A stretch of DNA of 64,000 nucleotides from Aestuariibius sp. HNIBRBA575 (GTDB taxonomy: Bacteria > Pseudomonadota > Alphaproteobacteria > Rhodobacterales > Rhodobacteraceae), in assembly GCF_040932005.1 (NCBI RefSeq), contig NZ_CP162414.1, positions 3,065,501-3,129,500 on the forward strand. The letters are read 5' to 3'. This document shows, piece by piece, positions 53,892 through 63,589 of this stretch. The notes beneath the pieces are model-generated. The model was not told where the DNA came from, did not search any database, and saw nothing but the letters and a program-made list of their open reading frames with translations. Positions within the stretch are counted from its first letter, which is position 1. Every line of letters begins with the position of its first letter. A program made the position numbers and the translations under genes.

Positions 53892-55076
53892 ATGTCAGCA
53901 TTTTTATCCCAAATCTCTGAAACACTTGAAGGAATCAAGGCCGACGGCCTATGGAAAACCGAACGCGAAATCACCGTCGCCCAAGGGGCCCGCACCCAAG
54001 TCGGCGATCGCGAAGTCATCAACCTTTGTGCCAACAATTACCTCGGTCTGGCCAATCACCCCGCGCTGATTGACGCCGCCAAAACCGCGATGGACAACCA
54101 TGGATACGGCATGGCATCGGTGCGGTTCATCTGTGGCACACAGGATTTGCACCGTGATCTGGAACGCAAGCTTGCCCAGTTTCTGGGACACGACGACACA
54201 ATCCTGTTTGCCGCGTGTTTTGACGCAAATGCCGCCGTGTTTGAGCCGCTTTTGGGACCAGAAGACGCGATTATTTCCGACAGTTTGAACCATGCCTCGA
54301 TCATCGACGGCATCCGTCTCTGCAAAGCCAAACGGTATCGCTATGCCAATTCCGATATGGCGGATCTAGAGGCAAAGCTGCAAGCCGCCCGCAATGATGG
54401 CGCGCGGCATGTCATGATTGCCACGGATGGTGTGTTTTCCATGGATGGCTATCTGGCGAAGCTGACCGAAATCCGGGCTTTGGCCGACAAATATGATGCG
54501 CAATTGATGGTGGATGACTGCCACGCGACCGGGTTCATGGGACCAAACGGGGCGGGCACACCGGCACATGCGGGCATCCACGCCGACATCGTCACCGGAA
54601 CATTGGGCAAGGCAATGGGCGGCGCAATTGGTGGCTATATTGCCGCGTCGCAACCCGTCATTGACCTGATGCGTCAACGGGCTCGACCCTACCTGTTTTC
54701 CAACGCGTTGCCGCCATCGGTTGTCGCTGCCGGACTGACGGCGATCGATCTGGTCGAACAGGGGGATGACCTGCGCAAGCAATTGTTTGAAAACACCGTT
54801 TACTGGCGCGCCGGGTTGGAAAAGCTGGGTTTTGACCTATTGCCCGGCGAACATCCGATTGTGCCTGTGATGCTCTATGACGCTGTCAAAGCCCAAGATA
54901 TGGCCGCACGTTTGTTTGAACTGGGCGTGTTGGTTTCCGGGTTCTTTTTCCCGGTAGTCCCCAAAGGTCAGGCCCGCATCCGCACCCAAATGAACGCCGC
55001 TTTGACGCGGGCTGATTTGGATGCAGCATTGGCGGCCTTTGAACAGGCGGGCCGGGATACGGGCGTGCTGTCATGA
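53892..55076 (+). CDS. kbl: Glycine C-acetyltransferase (2-amino-3-ketobutyrate CoA ligase)
   Basis: The 394-residue PLP enzyme of the alpha-oxoamine synthase family has [34 protein letters not shown] and the PLP lysine in [17 protein letters not shown]. It splits 2-amino-3-oxobutyrate with CoA into glycine and acetyl-CoA, the second step of threonine catabolism. A strong AGGAGG stands before the ATG. It overlaps tdh by 4 nt (ATGA). Confidence 0.96.
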   Translation: MSAFLSQISETLEGIKADGLWKTEREITVAQGARTQVGDREVINLCANNYLGLANHPALIDAAKTAMDNHGYGMASVRFICGTQDLHRDLERKLAQFLGHDDTILFAACFDANAAVFEPLLGPEDAIISDSLNHASIIDGIRLCKAKRYRYANSDMADLEAKLQAARNDGARHVMIATDGVFSMDGYLAKLTEIRALADKYDAQLMVDDCHATGFMGPNGAGTPAHAGIHADIVTGTLGKAMGGAIGGYIAASQPVIDLMRQRARPYLFSNALPPSVVAAGLTAIDLVEQGDDLRKQLFENTVYWRAGLEKLGFDLLPGEHPIVPVMLYDAVKAQDMAARLFELGVLVSGFFFPVVPKGQARIRTQMNAALTRADLDAALAAFEQAGRDTGVLS

Positions 55077-56110
55077 CCAATCAAATGAAAGCGTTGGTAA
55101 AGGCCAAACCCGAACCGGGGCTATGGTTACAGCATGCGCCAGTGCCAGAAATTGGCCCGGATGATGTACTGATTAAAATCAACAAAACCGGGATTTGCGG
55201 CACAGATATTCACATCTGGAACTGGGATGAATGGGCGGCGAAAACGGTGCCTGTGCCCCTGATCACCGGCCATGAATTTGCTGGGGAAATCGTTGAACTT
55301 GGCCGCGATGTGACGGATCTGAAACTGGGCCAACGTGTTTCAGGAGAAGGCCACCTGATTGGCAAACACAGCCGTCAAAGCCGCGCGGGAAAGTTTCACC
55401 TGGATCCCGAAACGCGTGGCATTGGCGTAAACGAACAGGGCGCCTTTGCCCAATATCTGCGCTTGCCTGCGTTTAACGTTGTGCCTTTGCCTAATGAGGT
55501 CAGCGACGATATCGGCGCGATTCTGGACCCGCTGGGCAATGCCGTTCACACCGCATTGAGCTATGACCTGATTGGCGAAGACGTCTTGATCACCGGTGCG
55601 GGCCCCATTGGGATCATGGCCGCCGCCGTCGCCCGTCATGTGGGCGCGCGGCATGTGGTGATCACGGATGTCAATCCAGACCGTCTGGCGCTGGCAACAC
55701 GCGTGGCCGACGTCACACCCGTCAACGTTGCCAATCAGGATTTGGCTGAAACAGTGTCGAAACTGGGCATGAAACAAGGGTTTGATGTCGGGCTGGAAAT
55801 GTCCGGAAACCAAGTTGCGCTGGATCAGATGGTTGAACAGCTGGTGATGGGTGGGCGCATCGCTTTGCTGGGCATTCCCCCGGGCAAAAGCCCCGTTGAT
55901 TGGTCCCGAATTGTGTTCAAAGCCATCACAATCAAAGGTGTCTATGGCCGCGAAATTTTTGAAACATGGTACAAAATGATTGCCATGTTGGAAAATGGGT
56001 TGGATGTCAGCAATGTGATCACCCATCGTTTCAAAATTGACGACTTTAAGGACGGGTTTGACACGATGCGGTCCGGTGCCAGCGGCAAGGTTGTGCTGGA
56101 CTGGACGTGA
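55073..56110 (+). CDS. tdh: L-threonine 3-dehydrogenase lacking structural-zinc cysteines
   Basis: The 345-residue medium-chain dehydrogenase oxidises threonine to 2-amino-3-oxobutyrate using NAD. Catalytic-zinc ligands are kept: Cys42 ([10 protein letters not shown]), His67 and Glu68 (GHEFAGE). The NAD motif is [17 protein letters not shown]. In the lobe that binds structural zinc in E. coli Tdh, all four cysteines are replaced (Gly97, Ser100, Ser103, Asp111). The rest aligns closely, so activity is expected with a zinc-free loop. It is co-translated with kbl. Confidence 0.94.
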   Translation: MTNQMKALVKAKPEPGLWLQHAPVPEIGPDDVLIKINKTGICGTDIHIWNWDEWAAKTVPVPLITGHEFAGEIVELGRDVTDLKLGQRVSGEGHLIGKHSRQSRAGKFHLDPETRGIGVNEQGAFAQYLRLPAFNVVPLPNEVSDDIGAILDPLGNAVHTALSYDLIGEDVLITGAGPIGIMAAAVARHVGARHVVITDVNPDRLALATRVADVTPVNVANQDLAETVSKLGMKQGFDVGLEMSGNQVALDQMVEQLVMGGRIALLGIPPGKSPVDWSRIVFKAITIKGVYGREIFETWYKMIAMLENGLDVSNVITHRFKIDDFKDGFDTMRSGASGKVVLDWT

Positions 56111-56439
56111 CCCCTAAATCGCAACGCGCCACCGAATTGGTGGCGCGCACGCGTTAAATAAACAAATCAATCAACGTTATCGAAGTTTGCGGTCCGATAT
56201 TGCTGTATCTCTCAATGAATCCGCCCCAGTTAAAAGACTCCAGATCCGAAACATCGCCATCGCGTCACTTTGGTGACCGCGTTCATCGGCATGTGTTTCA
56301 TTCAATTTGATCACTGGAATATTTTCACCCGTTTTTTTCATCTTGTCTCACCCTTACATGCGCCCCCACGCAGTGACATCAAGCCGGTCTCGGGTTGCCA
56401 AAAAGTTAAGATGATCAGCGCCGATTATTTGGATTTTAC
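56111..56439. other. Non-coding gap between tdh and the convergent modC
   Basis: The 329 bp contain the hairpin above and otherwise AT-richer sequence without a recognisable gene, RNA or repeat. No U-rich terminator was found for modC on the minus strand. Confidence 0.5.
56125..56147 (+). terminator. Hairpin after kbl-tdh
   Basis: CGCGCCACC and GGTGGCGCG form a perfect 9-bp stem with a 5-nt loop, 14 bp past the tdh stop. No clear U-tract follows, so termination may be partial or factor-assisted. Confidence 0.5.
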
Positions 56440-57546
56440 TCAAAGCAGTTTGGTCGCGCCCATCGGGCCGCCAATATCCTCTGGTGCAATCGAAACGGAC
56501 TTTATAATTGCAAAGCATTCAACCCCCGCCGCCAGGCCCAGCGCCTGAACCGAGCGTTTTGTCACACGTGCCAAAATCGTCCCGGCTTGGGTCTTTAGAG
56601 ATATGATTGTGCCGGGGCCATCACCGCTGCGAATGGCTTCGATTTGTCCTGGCAGAATGTTCAGCGCGGACAAATCCTGCGGTTTTTGCCGCGCCAAAAT
56701 CACGTCTTGGCCTGAAATACGCACCCGAACCCGGTTGCCGACAGGCTGTGCGATTTTGGGCAGCAACAGACACGCCCCGTTAGCATCCAACTCTGTTAAG
56801 CCGTCTTCATGATGCCGCTTGATCTGCACCTCTAACATTGCGCCCACAGACCGAATGCCGGCGGGCACAAATGTCGGATCCCCCAGCACATCTGACGCGG
56901 GGCCCAGTCGCGATACTTTGCCGTTTTGAATCGCGACAATTGTTGTGGCCAGTCGCGCCACTTCGGATGGGGAATGGCTGACATATAATATAGGTATGTC
57001 GAGAACATCGCGGACACGTTCAAAATAGGTCAGGATTTCGGATTTTCGTGCCTCATCCAGCGCCGCAAGCGGTTCATCAGCAAGGATCAATTTCGGGTTT
57101 GCCAACAGCGCCCGCCCAATCGCCACACGTTGTTTTTCGCCCCCCGACAGCGCCCCGGGACGCCGCGCCAGCAGGGGCGCAATACCAAGCAAATCAACAA
57201 TATGGTCGAAACTGACATCTGGATTTGCCGATGCCGCGAACCGACGGCCATAGGTCAGGTTCTGGCGAACATTCATGTGCGGAAATAGCCGCGATTCTTG
57301 AAAAATATAACCAACGCGCCGTTTATGCGGTGGCAACCAATGCCCCGTCGCCGTGTCATGCAGCACCATATCGTCAACGCTGACCCGCCCAGAATCCGGC
57401 CTTAGCAAACCAGCGACGGCGTTGATAATTGTGGTTTTCCCGGTCCCCGATTTGCCAAACAGCACGGTGATGCCACCGGGCGCTTCGAAGTTGATGTCCA
57501 GATCTAGCCCGGCAAACCTGTGTTTCAACTGCACCAATATAGTCAT
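56440..57546 (-). CDS. modC: Molybdate ABC transporter ATP-binding protein
   Basis: The 368-residue ATPase has Walker A LFGKSGTGKTTIINAVAG, signature LSGGEKQRVAIGRALL and Walker B LILADEPLAALD. The C-terminal part from about residue 230 is a Mop/TOBE domain that binds molybdate and regulates transport (RVRISGQDVILARQKPQDLS). It overlaps modB by 4 nt. The order modA-modB-modC on the minus strand is standard. Confidence 0.94.
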   Translation of the reverse strand: MTILVQLKHRFAGLDLDINFEAPGGITVLFGKSGTGKTTIINAVAGLLRPDSGRVSVDDMVLHDTATGHWLPPHKRRVGYIFQESRLFPHMNVRQNLTYGRRFAASANPDVSFDHIVDLLGIAPLLARRPGALSGGEKQRVAIGRALLANPKLILADEPLAALDEARKSEILTYFERVRDVLDIPILYVSHSPSEVARLATTIVAIQNGKVSRLGPASDVLGDPTFVPAGIRSVGAMLEVQIKRHHEDGLTELDANGACLLLPKIAQPVGNRVRVRISGQDVILARQKPQDLSALNILPGQIEAIRSGDGPGTIISLKTQAGTILARVTKRSVQALGLAAGVECFAIIKSVSIAPEDIGGPMGATKLL

Positions 57547-58238
57547 GAACCCGACACCCGTTTTGCCACCCGGCGCGCCAATAGTTCCGACAAAATCAAC
57601 GCGCCCAACGCGATCGTGACCGAAATAAGCACCAGTCTGAACGCCGATGTTTCACCGCCGGGCACCTGCAAGAACGTGTAAATCGCCGTGGGTAGGGTCT
57701 GGGTCTGGCCGGGGATGTTGGACACAAATGTGATGGTCGCGCCGAATTCGCCCATTGCCTTGGCAAAGGCCAAAATCGTGCCGGTGATAATCCCCGGCAA
57801 AATCATCGGCAATGTGACCGTCGCAAACACCCAAATCCGCGACGCACCCAACGTGGCGGCGGCCTGTTCCAGTTTTGGATCAACCGCATCAAATGACAGC
57901 CGGATCGCACGGACCATCAACGGGAATGCCATCACGCCAGCCGCCAGCGCAGCACCGGTCCAGCGAAACGCGAACACGATCCCAAAATCCTGCAACCACG
58001 CCCCCAACCATCCACGGGTGCCAAAGGTCAGCAGCAACAAATATCCGGTCACAACCGGGGGCAGGATCAGCGGTAGATGCACAATGCCGTTCAGGATCTG
58101 TTTGCCTGCGAATTCTTTGCGCGACAGGATATAAGCGACCCATATCCCCAACGGCAATGTCACCACAGTCGCCCAAATCGCCACTTTGAGCGACAGCAAC
58201 ACCGCCTGCCATTCATGGGGGCTAAGCCAATCCTGCAT
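57543..58238 (-). CDS. modB: Molybdate ABC transporter permease
   Basis: The 231-residue permease has about five or six membrane helices. The ABC-interaction loop is AAATLGASRIWVFATVTLPM (EAA motif), and FVSNIPGQTQTLPTAIYTFL is typical for ModB. The start at 58238 (MQDWLSPHEW) is one base from the modA stop; the 12-codon longer frame is rejected. It carries molybdate from ModA through the inner membrane. Confidence 0.94.
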   Translation of the reverse strand: MQDWLSPHEWQAVLLSLKVAIWATVVTLPLGIWVAYILSRKEFAGKQILNGIVHLPLILPPVVTGYLLLLTFGTRGWLGAWLQDFGIVFAFRWTGAALAAGVMAFPLMVRAIRLSFDAVDPKLEQAAATLGASRIWVFATVTLPMILPGIITGTILAFAKAMGEFGATITFVSNIPGQTQTLPTAIYTFLQVPGGETSAFRLVLISVTIALGALILSELLARRVAKRVSGS

Positions 58239-58239
58239 G

Positions 58240-59052
58240 CTATTCCCCGAACCTTTGGAATCCGTACCGATCAAAAACCGCGCGAGCGGGTTCTGAGGTC
58301 AGATAGGCCAAAAAATCTGCCGCGATCGCGGAATTCGATTCAGATAACACAGCCGCAGGATACACAATTTGGGGGTGGGTTTGAGGGTCAAAATGACCCA
58401 CCACCGCCACCTGCTGGGACGCGGCTGCGTCGGTTGCGTAAACGATGCCTAATTGCGCCTCACCGAGTGTGACGAGGGTCAGTGCCGCGCGCACATTGTC
58501 GGACTGGGCCACCTGATCTGCGATGCTGGACCACAACCCCAGATGTTCCAGTGCCGCTTTGCCATAGATGCCCGCTGGAACGGCGTCGGTTAGCGCCATA
58601 GCCAGCCATCCTTGGCCGAGCATTCCGGCCAAATCGGTTTCTTGCGTGATCGTGGCCGGGATTTGATCCGGGATTTGATCCGGGGTTTGATCCGCCGTTT
58701 GGTCCGTTTGACTGGCGATCAAAACCAACGCGTTGGACATCAAATCGACACGCGTTTCCACTTGGATCAGTTCCTGATCCTGTAGCACGTCGATCCAGTC
58801 TGAATTGGCTGAAATGTAAACATCCGCCGGGGCGCCCAGCTGAATTTGCCGTGCCAAAACCGACGATCCGGCCAGTGACAGAACCACATCATGCCCGGTT
58901 TCGGTTTCATAGGTTTCGGCCACATCCTGCAGCGCGTCCTTTAGACTGGCGGCCGCAAAAACCGTGACTGAATCCGCCCACCCCGCTGATGGCGTCCAGA
59001 ACGCAGCCGCCGCAAACAAGCAAGCAGCCCGGTATTTAACGATTGATCGCAT
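58240..59052 (-). CDS. modA: Molybdate-binding periplasmic protein
   Basis: The 270-residue substrate-binding protein has a signal peptide (YRAACLFAAAAFWTPSAGWA) and the ModA start TVFAAASLKDALQDVA, then LSLAGSSVLARQIQLGAPAD with the molybdate-contacting residues. The insert at about residues 116-132 is a run of DQ-containing tetrapeptide repeats not expected in the family; it follows from a 12-bp tandem repeat. The rest is normal. First gene of modABC, with about 76 bp between it and the otnC stop. Confidence 0.93.
   Translation of the reverse strand: MRSIVKYRAACLFAAAAFWTPSAGWADSVTVFAAASLKDALQDVAETYETETGHDVVLSLAGSSVLARQIQLGAPADVYISANSDWIDVLQDQELIQVETRVDLMSNALVLIASQTDQTADQTPDQIPDQIPATITQETDLAGMLGQGWLAMALTDAVPAGIYGKAALEHLGLWSSIADQVAQSDNVRAALTLVTLGEAQLGIVYATDAAASQQVAVVGHFDPQTHPQIVYPAAVLSESNSAIAADFLAYLTSEPARAVFDRYGFQRFGE
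58658..58705. repeat. Four tandem 12-bp repeats inside modA
   Basis: GGGATTTGATCC occurs at 58658-58669 and 58670-58681, then GGGGTTTGATCC (58682-58693) and GCCGTTTGGTCC (58694-58705). The unit length is a multiple of three, so the frame is kept and the protein gains DQ-x-P tetrapeptides. It resembles a slippage-prone coding minisatellite. Confidence 0.75.
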
Positions 59053-59128
59053 TCCCTAAAGGATCCCTTGCGGATGTGTCCCTTGGGCATATCCAAGCCC
59101 AACCCCACCCTGCAAGCAATATCGGAAT

Positions 59129-59773
59129 TTAGCTGCCGCATCCGAACTTTGACACAACCTGATTGATCATATCCGGGGTTAAACCACGCGGCTGACGCCC
59201 ATGGGTCAGCAATGCCAGTTTGGCGGTTTCTTCCAGCTCTTCCATGGCATAGGTGGCCGCCCACAGATCTTTGCCTGCGACAACCGGCCCGTGATTTGCC
59301 AGCAAAACCGCCGACCGTTTGCCCGCCAACCCGCGCACTGCATCCCCCATCCCCGGATCACCCGGCAGGAAAAACGGCAGCAGCTTTACCTTGCCCAGCC
59401 GCATGATCGAATAGGGCGTCAGGGGGGGCAGCACATCGTCGGGGTCGGTTTCAGGCAACATAGACAGGGCCACCGAATGCGTTGAATGCAGATGCACCAC
59501 GGCCCCCGTGCCGGTCCGAGTGTCATAAAAGGCCGTATGAAGGGGGATTTCCTTGGTGGGTTTGTCACCGGATAACAATTGATTGTGTTCGTCCAGATGT
59601 GAAATGCGGGCCGGGTCCAGAAACCCCATCGAGCTGCCCGTTGGCGTCATCAATAACGTGCCATCCGACAGGCGCGCGGAAATATTGCCCGACGCCCCAC
59701 AGGTCAGCCCCCGGTCAAACATCGATTTGGCAAGCCGACAAATATCTTCTCTCAGACGGGCCTCTTCGCTCAT
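59129..59773 (-). CDS. otnC: 3-oxo-tetronate 4-phosphate decarboxylase (class II aldolase family)
   Basis: The 214-residue class II aldolase/adducin-fold protein has GLTCGASGNISARLSDG, the zinc-binding AVVHLHSTHSVALSM and SAVLLANHGPVVAGKD. Next to an OtnK kinase this is the decarboxylase that forms dihydroxyacetone phosphate from 3-oxo-tetronate 4-phosphate. A fuculose-phosphate aldolase role is less likely because of the neighbour. The start overlaps the otnK stop by 4 nt. Confidence 0.88.
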   Translation of the reverse strand: MSEEARLREDICRLAKSMFDRGLTCGASGNISARLSDGTLLMTPTGSSMGFLDPARISHLDEHNQLLSGDKPTKEIPLHTAFYDTRTGTGAVVHLHSTHSVALSMLPETDPDDVLPPLTPYSIMRLGKVKLLPFFLPGDPGMGDAVRGLAGKRSAVLLANHGPVVAGKDLWAATYAMEELEETAKLALLTHGRQPRGLTPDMINQVVSKFGCGS

Positions 59774-60999
59774 GCGGTTTGCTCCATTTTTGCCAAGGCG
59801 TCGCTGAAAAATGTTTCATGGCCAAAATTGCCCGATTTCAAGGCCAAAGCCAGCGGGCGATCCTGATCAACCCGCACCATGGGCACACCTGCGGCCAGTC
59901 GCGGACCGATATTCAGAACCTGCGCGCCAAGCCCCTTAACCACCGCGCCCGATGTTTCCCCACCGGCCACAACAATGCGCGTGACACCACGTCGCGATAA
60001 TTCCGCCGCAAGGTTTGAAAACAACGTTTCAATTGCCTCTGCCGATCGATCCCGACCGAATTGATCCTGCGCCGCTTTGACGACACTTGGATCCGCAGAG
60101 GAATAGACCAATGGTGGCGCATCCTGTGTCAGCACCCATTTGGCCAAATCCTGCACATCCACGCGGCCTTCGACGGCGGATTGGGCTGTGATTTCATAAG
60201 ATGGCGCCACCGATTTATAGGCCGCGACCTGCGCGCGGGTTGCGCAGCTACAGGACCCGGATATGACCACGCCCGCGCCGTGCATCGCCAACCATGCCGG
60301 GGGTGCGGACACCGCGCCAAAATTCGCAGGAAGCGCAAGCGCAATCCCTGAACCGCCACATAGCAAGGTCTGATCAGCAGCGGCTTTGCCAATTTGCAAC
60401 AGGTCCTCGTCCCGGATCGCATCAACAATGACAAAGCCAGAGCGTGGCAGTTTTTCACGAATGGTTTGCGCTCCTTTCATCACGTCGATTGCCGGAATGT
60501 GATGAACATCCGTCGATGTCTGCGATGCCAGCACCCGCCGGATATCCGCATCAATCATCGGAGTGAGCGGATGATCCTGCATGCCGCTTTCGTTGAGCAG
60601 GCCATCATTTACAAACAGATGCCCCATGTAAACGCTGCGTCCATTTTCGGGAAATGCCGGGCACACGATGACAGTTTGGGCCTGCAATTGCGTCGCCAGA
60701 GCATCCAGAACCGGGCCGATATTGCCCTCGGCTGTGCTGTCAAAGGTGGAACAAACCTTTAGGATGATCTGCTGGGCACCTTGGGATTGTAACCATCGAC
60801 ATGCCGCAAGGGATTCTTGCACGGCTTGGGCCACCGGGGCGGTACGGGATTTCAGAGCCACCACGCCAGCGCCCAGTTCTGGGTCCGCATCCGCCTGAGG
60901 CACGCCAATGAATTGCGCCACGCTCATCCCGGCCTCGGCCAAGGTCAGTGCAATGTCGGACGCCCCGGTAAAATCATCCGCGATAACGCCTATTTTCAT
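59770..60999 (-). CDS. otnK: 3-oxo-tetronate kinase (four-carbon acid sugar kinase family)
   Basis: The 409-residue kinase starts MKIGVIADDFTGASDIALTL, the hallmark of the former DUF1537 family. It has LKVCSTFDSTAEGNIGPVLDA in the substrate domain and GGETSGAVVKGLGAQ in the nucleotide-binding domain. It phosphorylates 3-oxo-tetronate for cleavage by OtnC. It is co-translated with OtnC and with the MBL-fold gene upstream (4-nt overlaps). The oxidising dehydrogenase and the OtnI isomerase of known pathways are not in the window. Confidence 0.9.
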   Translation of the reverse strand: MKIGVIADDFTGASDIALTLAEAGMSVAQFIGVPQADADPELGAGVVALKSRTAPVAQAVQESLAACRWLQSQGAQQIILKVCSTFDSTAEGNIGPVLDALATQLQAQTVIVCPAFPENGRSVYMGHLFVNDGLLNESGMQDHPLTPMIDADIRRVLASQTSTDVHHIPAIDVMKGAQTIREKLPRSGFVIVDAIRDEDLLQIGKAAADQTLLCGGSGIALALPANFGAVSAPPAWLAMHGAGVVISGSCSCATRAQVAAYKSVAPSYEITAQSAVEGRVDVQDLAKWVLTQDAPPLVYSSADPSVVKAAQDQFGRDRSAEAIETLFSNLAAELSRRGVTRIVVAGGETSGAVVKGLGAQVLNIGPRLAAGVPMVRVDQDRPLALALKSGNFGHETFFSDALAKMEQTA

Positions 61000-61793
61000 A
61001 ATTCAATCTCTTTCACAGGGCCCAGATGAAGCCGATGAATATGGTCCGCTGGCCCAGTCTCAAAATAGTCCCGCACCAATGGGTCATGCCCCGGAATGAT
61101 CAATTCGCGTTTGGATGCGAGGCGTTCCAACATGTCAAACCCGTCCAGCATGTTTTGCAAATCCACCACGATGGGGAACGGTTTTCGGGCAAAGACGTTT
61201 TCGTAGTAATGGGATGCATCAGACGCCAGAACCAGCCAGCCGGATTTTGTCCGAACGCGCACGCATTGCAGCCCCCGTGAATGGCCGCCGATACAATGCA
61301 CCGTCACGCCATCGCGGATTTGTGCATCGCCATCGTAAAACACCACTTTGCCCGAATATAACCGTTTGATTGCAGTGCAGATATGATCGGCCGTGAACGG
61401 CATGCGCAATGTGTCGTGGCACATACAGGGCCCGGTGGCGAAATTCATTTCCGCCGTTTGCAGGTGCAATGTTGCGTTGGGAAACAGATGCAGCCCGCCC
61501 GCGTGATCATAGTGTAGATGGGTGACGATGACATGGGTCACATCTTCGGCGCGAATGCCCATCGGGATCAGCGCATCCCGTGGGTCCATCCGAATGGGAC
61601 GGTTGCGCGATGTGGCTTCGGCGGTGTCATACCCGGTATCGACCAGAATGATTTCGGCCCCACGCCGCAGAACCCAGATGAAATAATCCATCGCATGGGG
61701 CGCGTCGTGATTGTCATCAAAGATAAAGCTATCTGCGCGGGTCCGGGCATTGCGATCCGCATATTTGACCGAAAAAACTTCCCAGTCGCTCAT
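60996..61793 (-). CDS. MBL-fold hydrolase (AHL-lactonase-like)
   Basis: The 265-residue metallo-beta-lactamase-fold protein has the dinuclear zinc motif VTHLHYDHAGG, later metal ligands GGHSRGLQ and LASDASHYYEN, and a C-terminal IIPGHDPLV. It resembles the N-acyl-homoserine lactonase family, whose members also open other lactones. In this operon a lactonase acting on tetronolactones or a related sugar lactone is a reasonable guess, but quorum-signal hydrolysis cannot be excluded. 4-nt overlaps join it to otnK and to the ABM gene. Confidence 0.85.
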   Translation of the reverse strand: MSDWEVFSVKYADRNARTRADSFIFDDNHDAPHAMDYFIWVLRRGAEIILVDTGYDTAEATSRNRPIRMDPRDALIPMGIRAEDVTHVIVTHLHYDHAGGLHLFPNATLHLQTAEMNFATGPCMCHDTLRMPFTADHICTAIKRLYSGKVVFYDGDAQIRDGVTVHCIGGHSRGLQCVRVRTKSGWLVLASDASHYYENVFARKPFPIVVDLQNMLDGFDMLERLASKRELIIPGHDPLVRDYFETGPADHIHRLHLGPVKEIEL

Positions 61794-62077
61794 CGTTGCA
61801 CCTGTGAATATAGCCGCACATCTTTGTGCGCGATCATATCCTGCACCGCCGCATCAAAGGTCTGAAAATGTGGCGAAGCCAGATGCAGATCAAAGGCCGC
61901 CCGGTCGTCGTAAATTTCATACAAAAACACAACGTCCGGGTCATCCCCACGGCAGACATCAAACTGCTGGCAGCTGGGTTCAACCTGCAGGGATGTGCGG
62001 GCATTTTCGATCATCAGCGGCAAAAAGCGATCCATCTGACCGGGTAAAATCATGAATGTGACAGTCACTGCAAACAT
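61790..62077 (-). CDS. Antibiotic biosynthesis monooxygenase-domain (ABM) protein
   Basis: This 95-residue ferredoxin-like protein of the ABM/YgiN type has the core QFDVCRGDDPDVVFLYEIYD and AFDLHLASPHFQTF. Such proteins are quinol monooxygenases or of unknown activity. It starts at the tctA stop (TGATG overlap) and its stop overlaps the MBL gene by 4 nt, so it belongs to the same operon; its step in acid-sugar use is not clear. Confidence 0.85.
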   Translation of the reverse strand: MFAVTVTFMILPGQMDRFLPLMIENARTSLQVEPSCQQFDVCRGDDPDVVFLYEIYDDRAAFDLHLASPHFQTFDAAVQDMIAHKDVRLYSQVQR

Positions 62078-63588
62078 CAGGCTGGGTTCCCTCTCAGACG
62101 GCCAAAGGCCCGTTTCACAAATGGCAGCTGGCTAAGGATTAGCAGCACATTCAGCGTCAACAGAATGGCAGCACCCGGGCGCGAAACAAAGACCGAAAGG
62201 TCACCATCTGAAATCAGCAAGGATCGGCGGAAGGTTTCATCAAACAACCCGCCCAGAATGACGCCAATGACCAGTGGCGCAATGGGATAGCGCATCATGT
62301 TCATCAGATAGGCGGCAAATCCGACACCCAGCATCAGATAAAGATCGTTGATCCCGCCGCCGACGCTAAACGATCCGATAGTGGTCAGAACCATGACAAT
62401 CGGCAGGAACACCGTTTGGGGGATACGTAGGATTTTGATGAAAATGCGCGCCGTGAACAACCCCATGATAAACATGGTGAAACTGGCCAGCAGCATGATC
62501 GCCACCACCCGCAGGATGATCGCCGGATCAATGGTTGGGCCGGGGATGATGTTGTTGATCTTAAATGCGCCCATCAGGGCTGCGGCGGGCGGTGATCCGG
62601 GAATACCCAGCACCAATAGCGGGATCAAGGCGCCGCCGATACAGGCATTGTTGGCGGTTTCCGAACTCAGCAGGCCTTCGATACTGCCTTTGCCGAATTT
62701 GTCGCCTTCGTCCGACACGGTTTTGCCGACGCCGTAGCTGACCCAACCGGCCACATCTTCGCCCACACCGGGCAATGCGCCCACACCGGTGCCAATCACG
62801 CCGGATCGGCCGATGGTGGGCAAATAGCGTTTGATGGATTTCATATTGGGCAGGATGCGCCCCTGAAGCGCGATGACTTTGCCCGCCTCCATATGGCGCA
62901 ACCCTTCGATGATCTGAGGCACCGCAAAGGCCCCCATCAAAACCGGCACAACCTGAAACCCGGACAGCAAATAGGACCAACCAAATGTGTAGCGAGGTTC
63001 AGACAGCAGCGGGTCCAGCCCAACCATCGCGATGGCCAACCCGATCAACCCGGCGATCCAGCCTTTGATCACCAGATCTTCGGACATCAATGTGCCCGAC
63101 AACAGAATACCAAACAGCGCCAATAATGCCTTTTCCGGGCTAGCGATGTTTTTGGAAATCAACAGCAGAACCCAGACAAAGATCAACAGCGCAAAGGTGC
63201 CAATCACAGTGCCGATGAAACTGGCGGTAGTGGTCAGCCCCAACGCTTCGCCGCCGCGCCCGGCCTTGGCCAGCGGATAGCCGTCCATCGCGGTCGCAGC
63301 ACTGGCGGCCGTGCCGGGAATATTGAGCAGGATCGACGGATAGGACCCGCCATAAATCGCCCCCACATAGGCCCCCAGCAACGCAATCATCGAATAATCG
63401 AGCGGAATTTTATTGCCGAAAAACCCAGTCAGGATCGTCACGGCCAAGGTTGCGGTCAACCCCGGCAGTGCGCCAAACGTGATGCCCAGAAACACCGAAA
63501 CGATCAGGTAAATATAGGTCAGCGGATCGATGACCAGCGCCCAGAATGCCCCACCAAACCCGGACAATTGTGTCAGGATGAACTCCAT
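62077..63588 (-). CDS. tctA: Tripartite tricarboxylate transporter, large permease TctA
   Basis: The 503-residue permease with about eleven to twelve helices has FLGITFGALPGLTATLAVTIL and YVGAIYGGSYPSILLNIPGT near the start, and GALPGVGEDVAGWVSYGVGK later, all typical of TctA. It works with TctB and a periplasmic TctC receptor for carboxylates; TctC is probably upstream, outside the window. The operon suggests a four-carbon sugar acid as cargo. Confidence 0.93.
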   Translation of the reverse strand: MEFILTQLSGFGGAFWALVIDPLTYIYLIVSVFLGITFGALPGLTATLAVTILTGFFGNKIPLDYSMIALLGAYVGAIYGGSYPSILLNIPGTAASAATAMDGYPLAKAGRGGEALGLTTTASFIGTVIGTFALLIFVWVLLLISKNIASPEKALLALFGILLSGTLMSEDLVIKGWIAGLIGLAIAMVGLDPLLSEPRYTFGWSYLLSGFQVVPVLMGAFAVPQIIEGLRHMEAGKVIALQGRILPNMKSIKRYLPTIGRSGVIGTGVGALPGVGEDVAGWVSYGVGKTVSDEGDKFGKGSIEGLLSSETANNACIGGALIPLLVLGIPGSPPAAALMGAFKINNIIPGPTIDPAIILRVVAIMLLASFTMFIMGLFTARIFIKILRIPQTVFLPIVMVLTTIGSFSVGGGINDLYLMLGVGFAAYLMNMMRYPIAPLVIGVILGGLFDETFRRSLLISDGDLSVFVSRPGAAILLTLNVLLILSQLPFVKRAFGRLRGNPA

Positions 63589-63589
63589 A

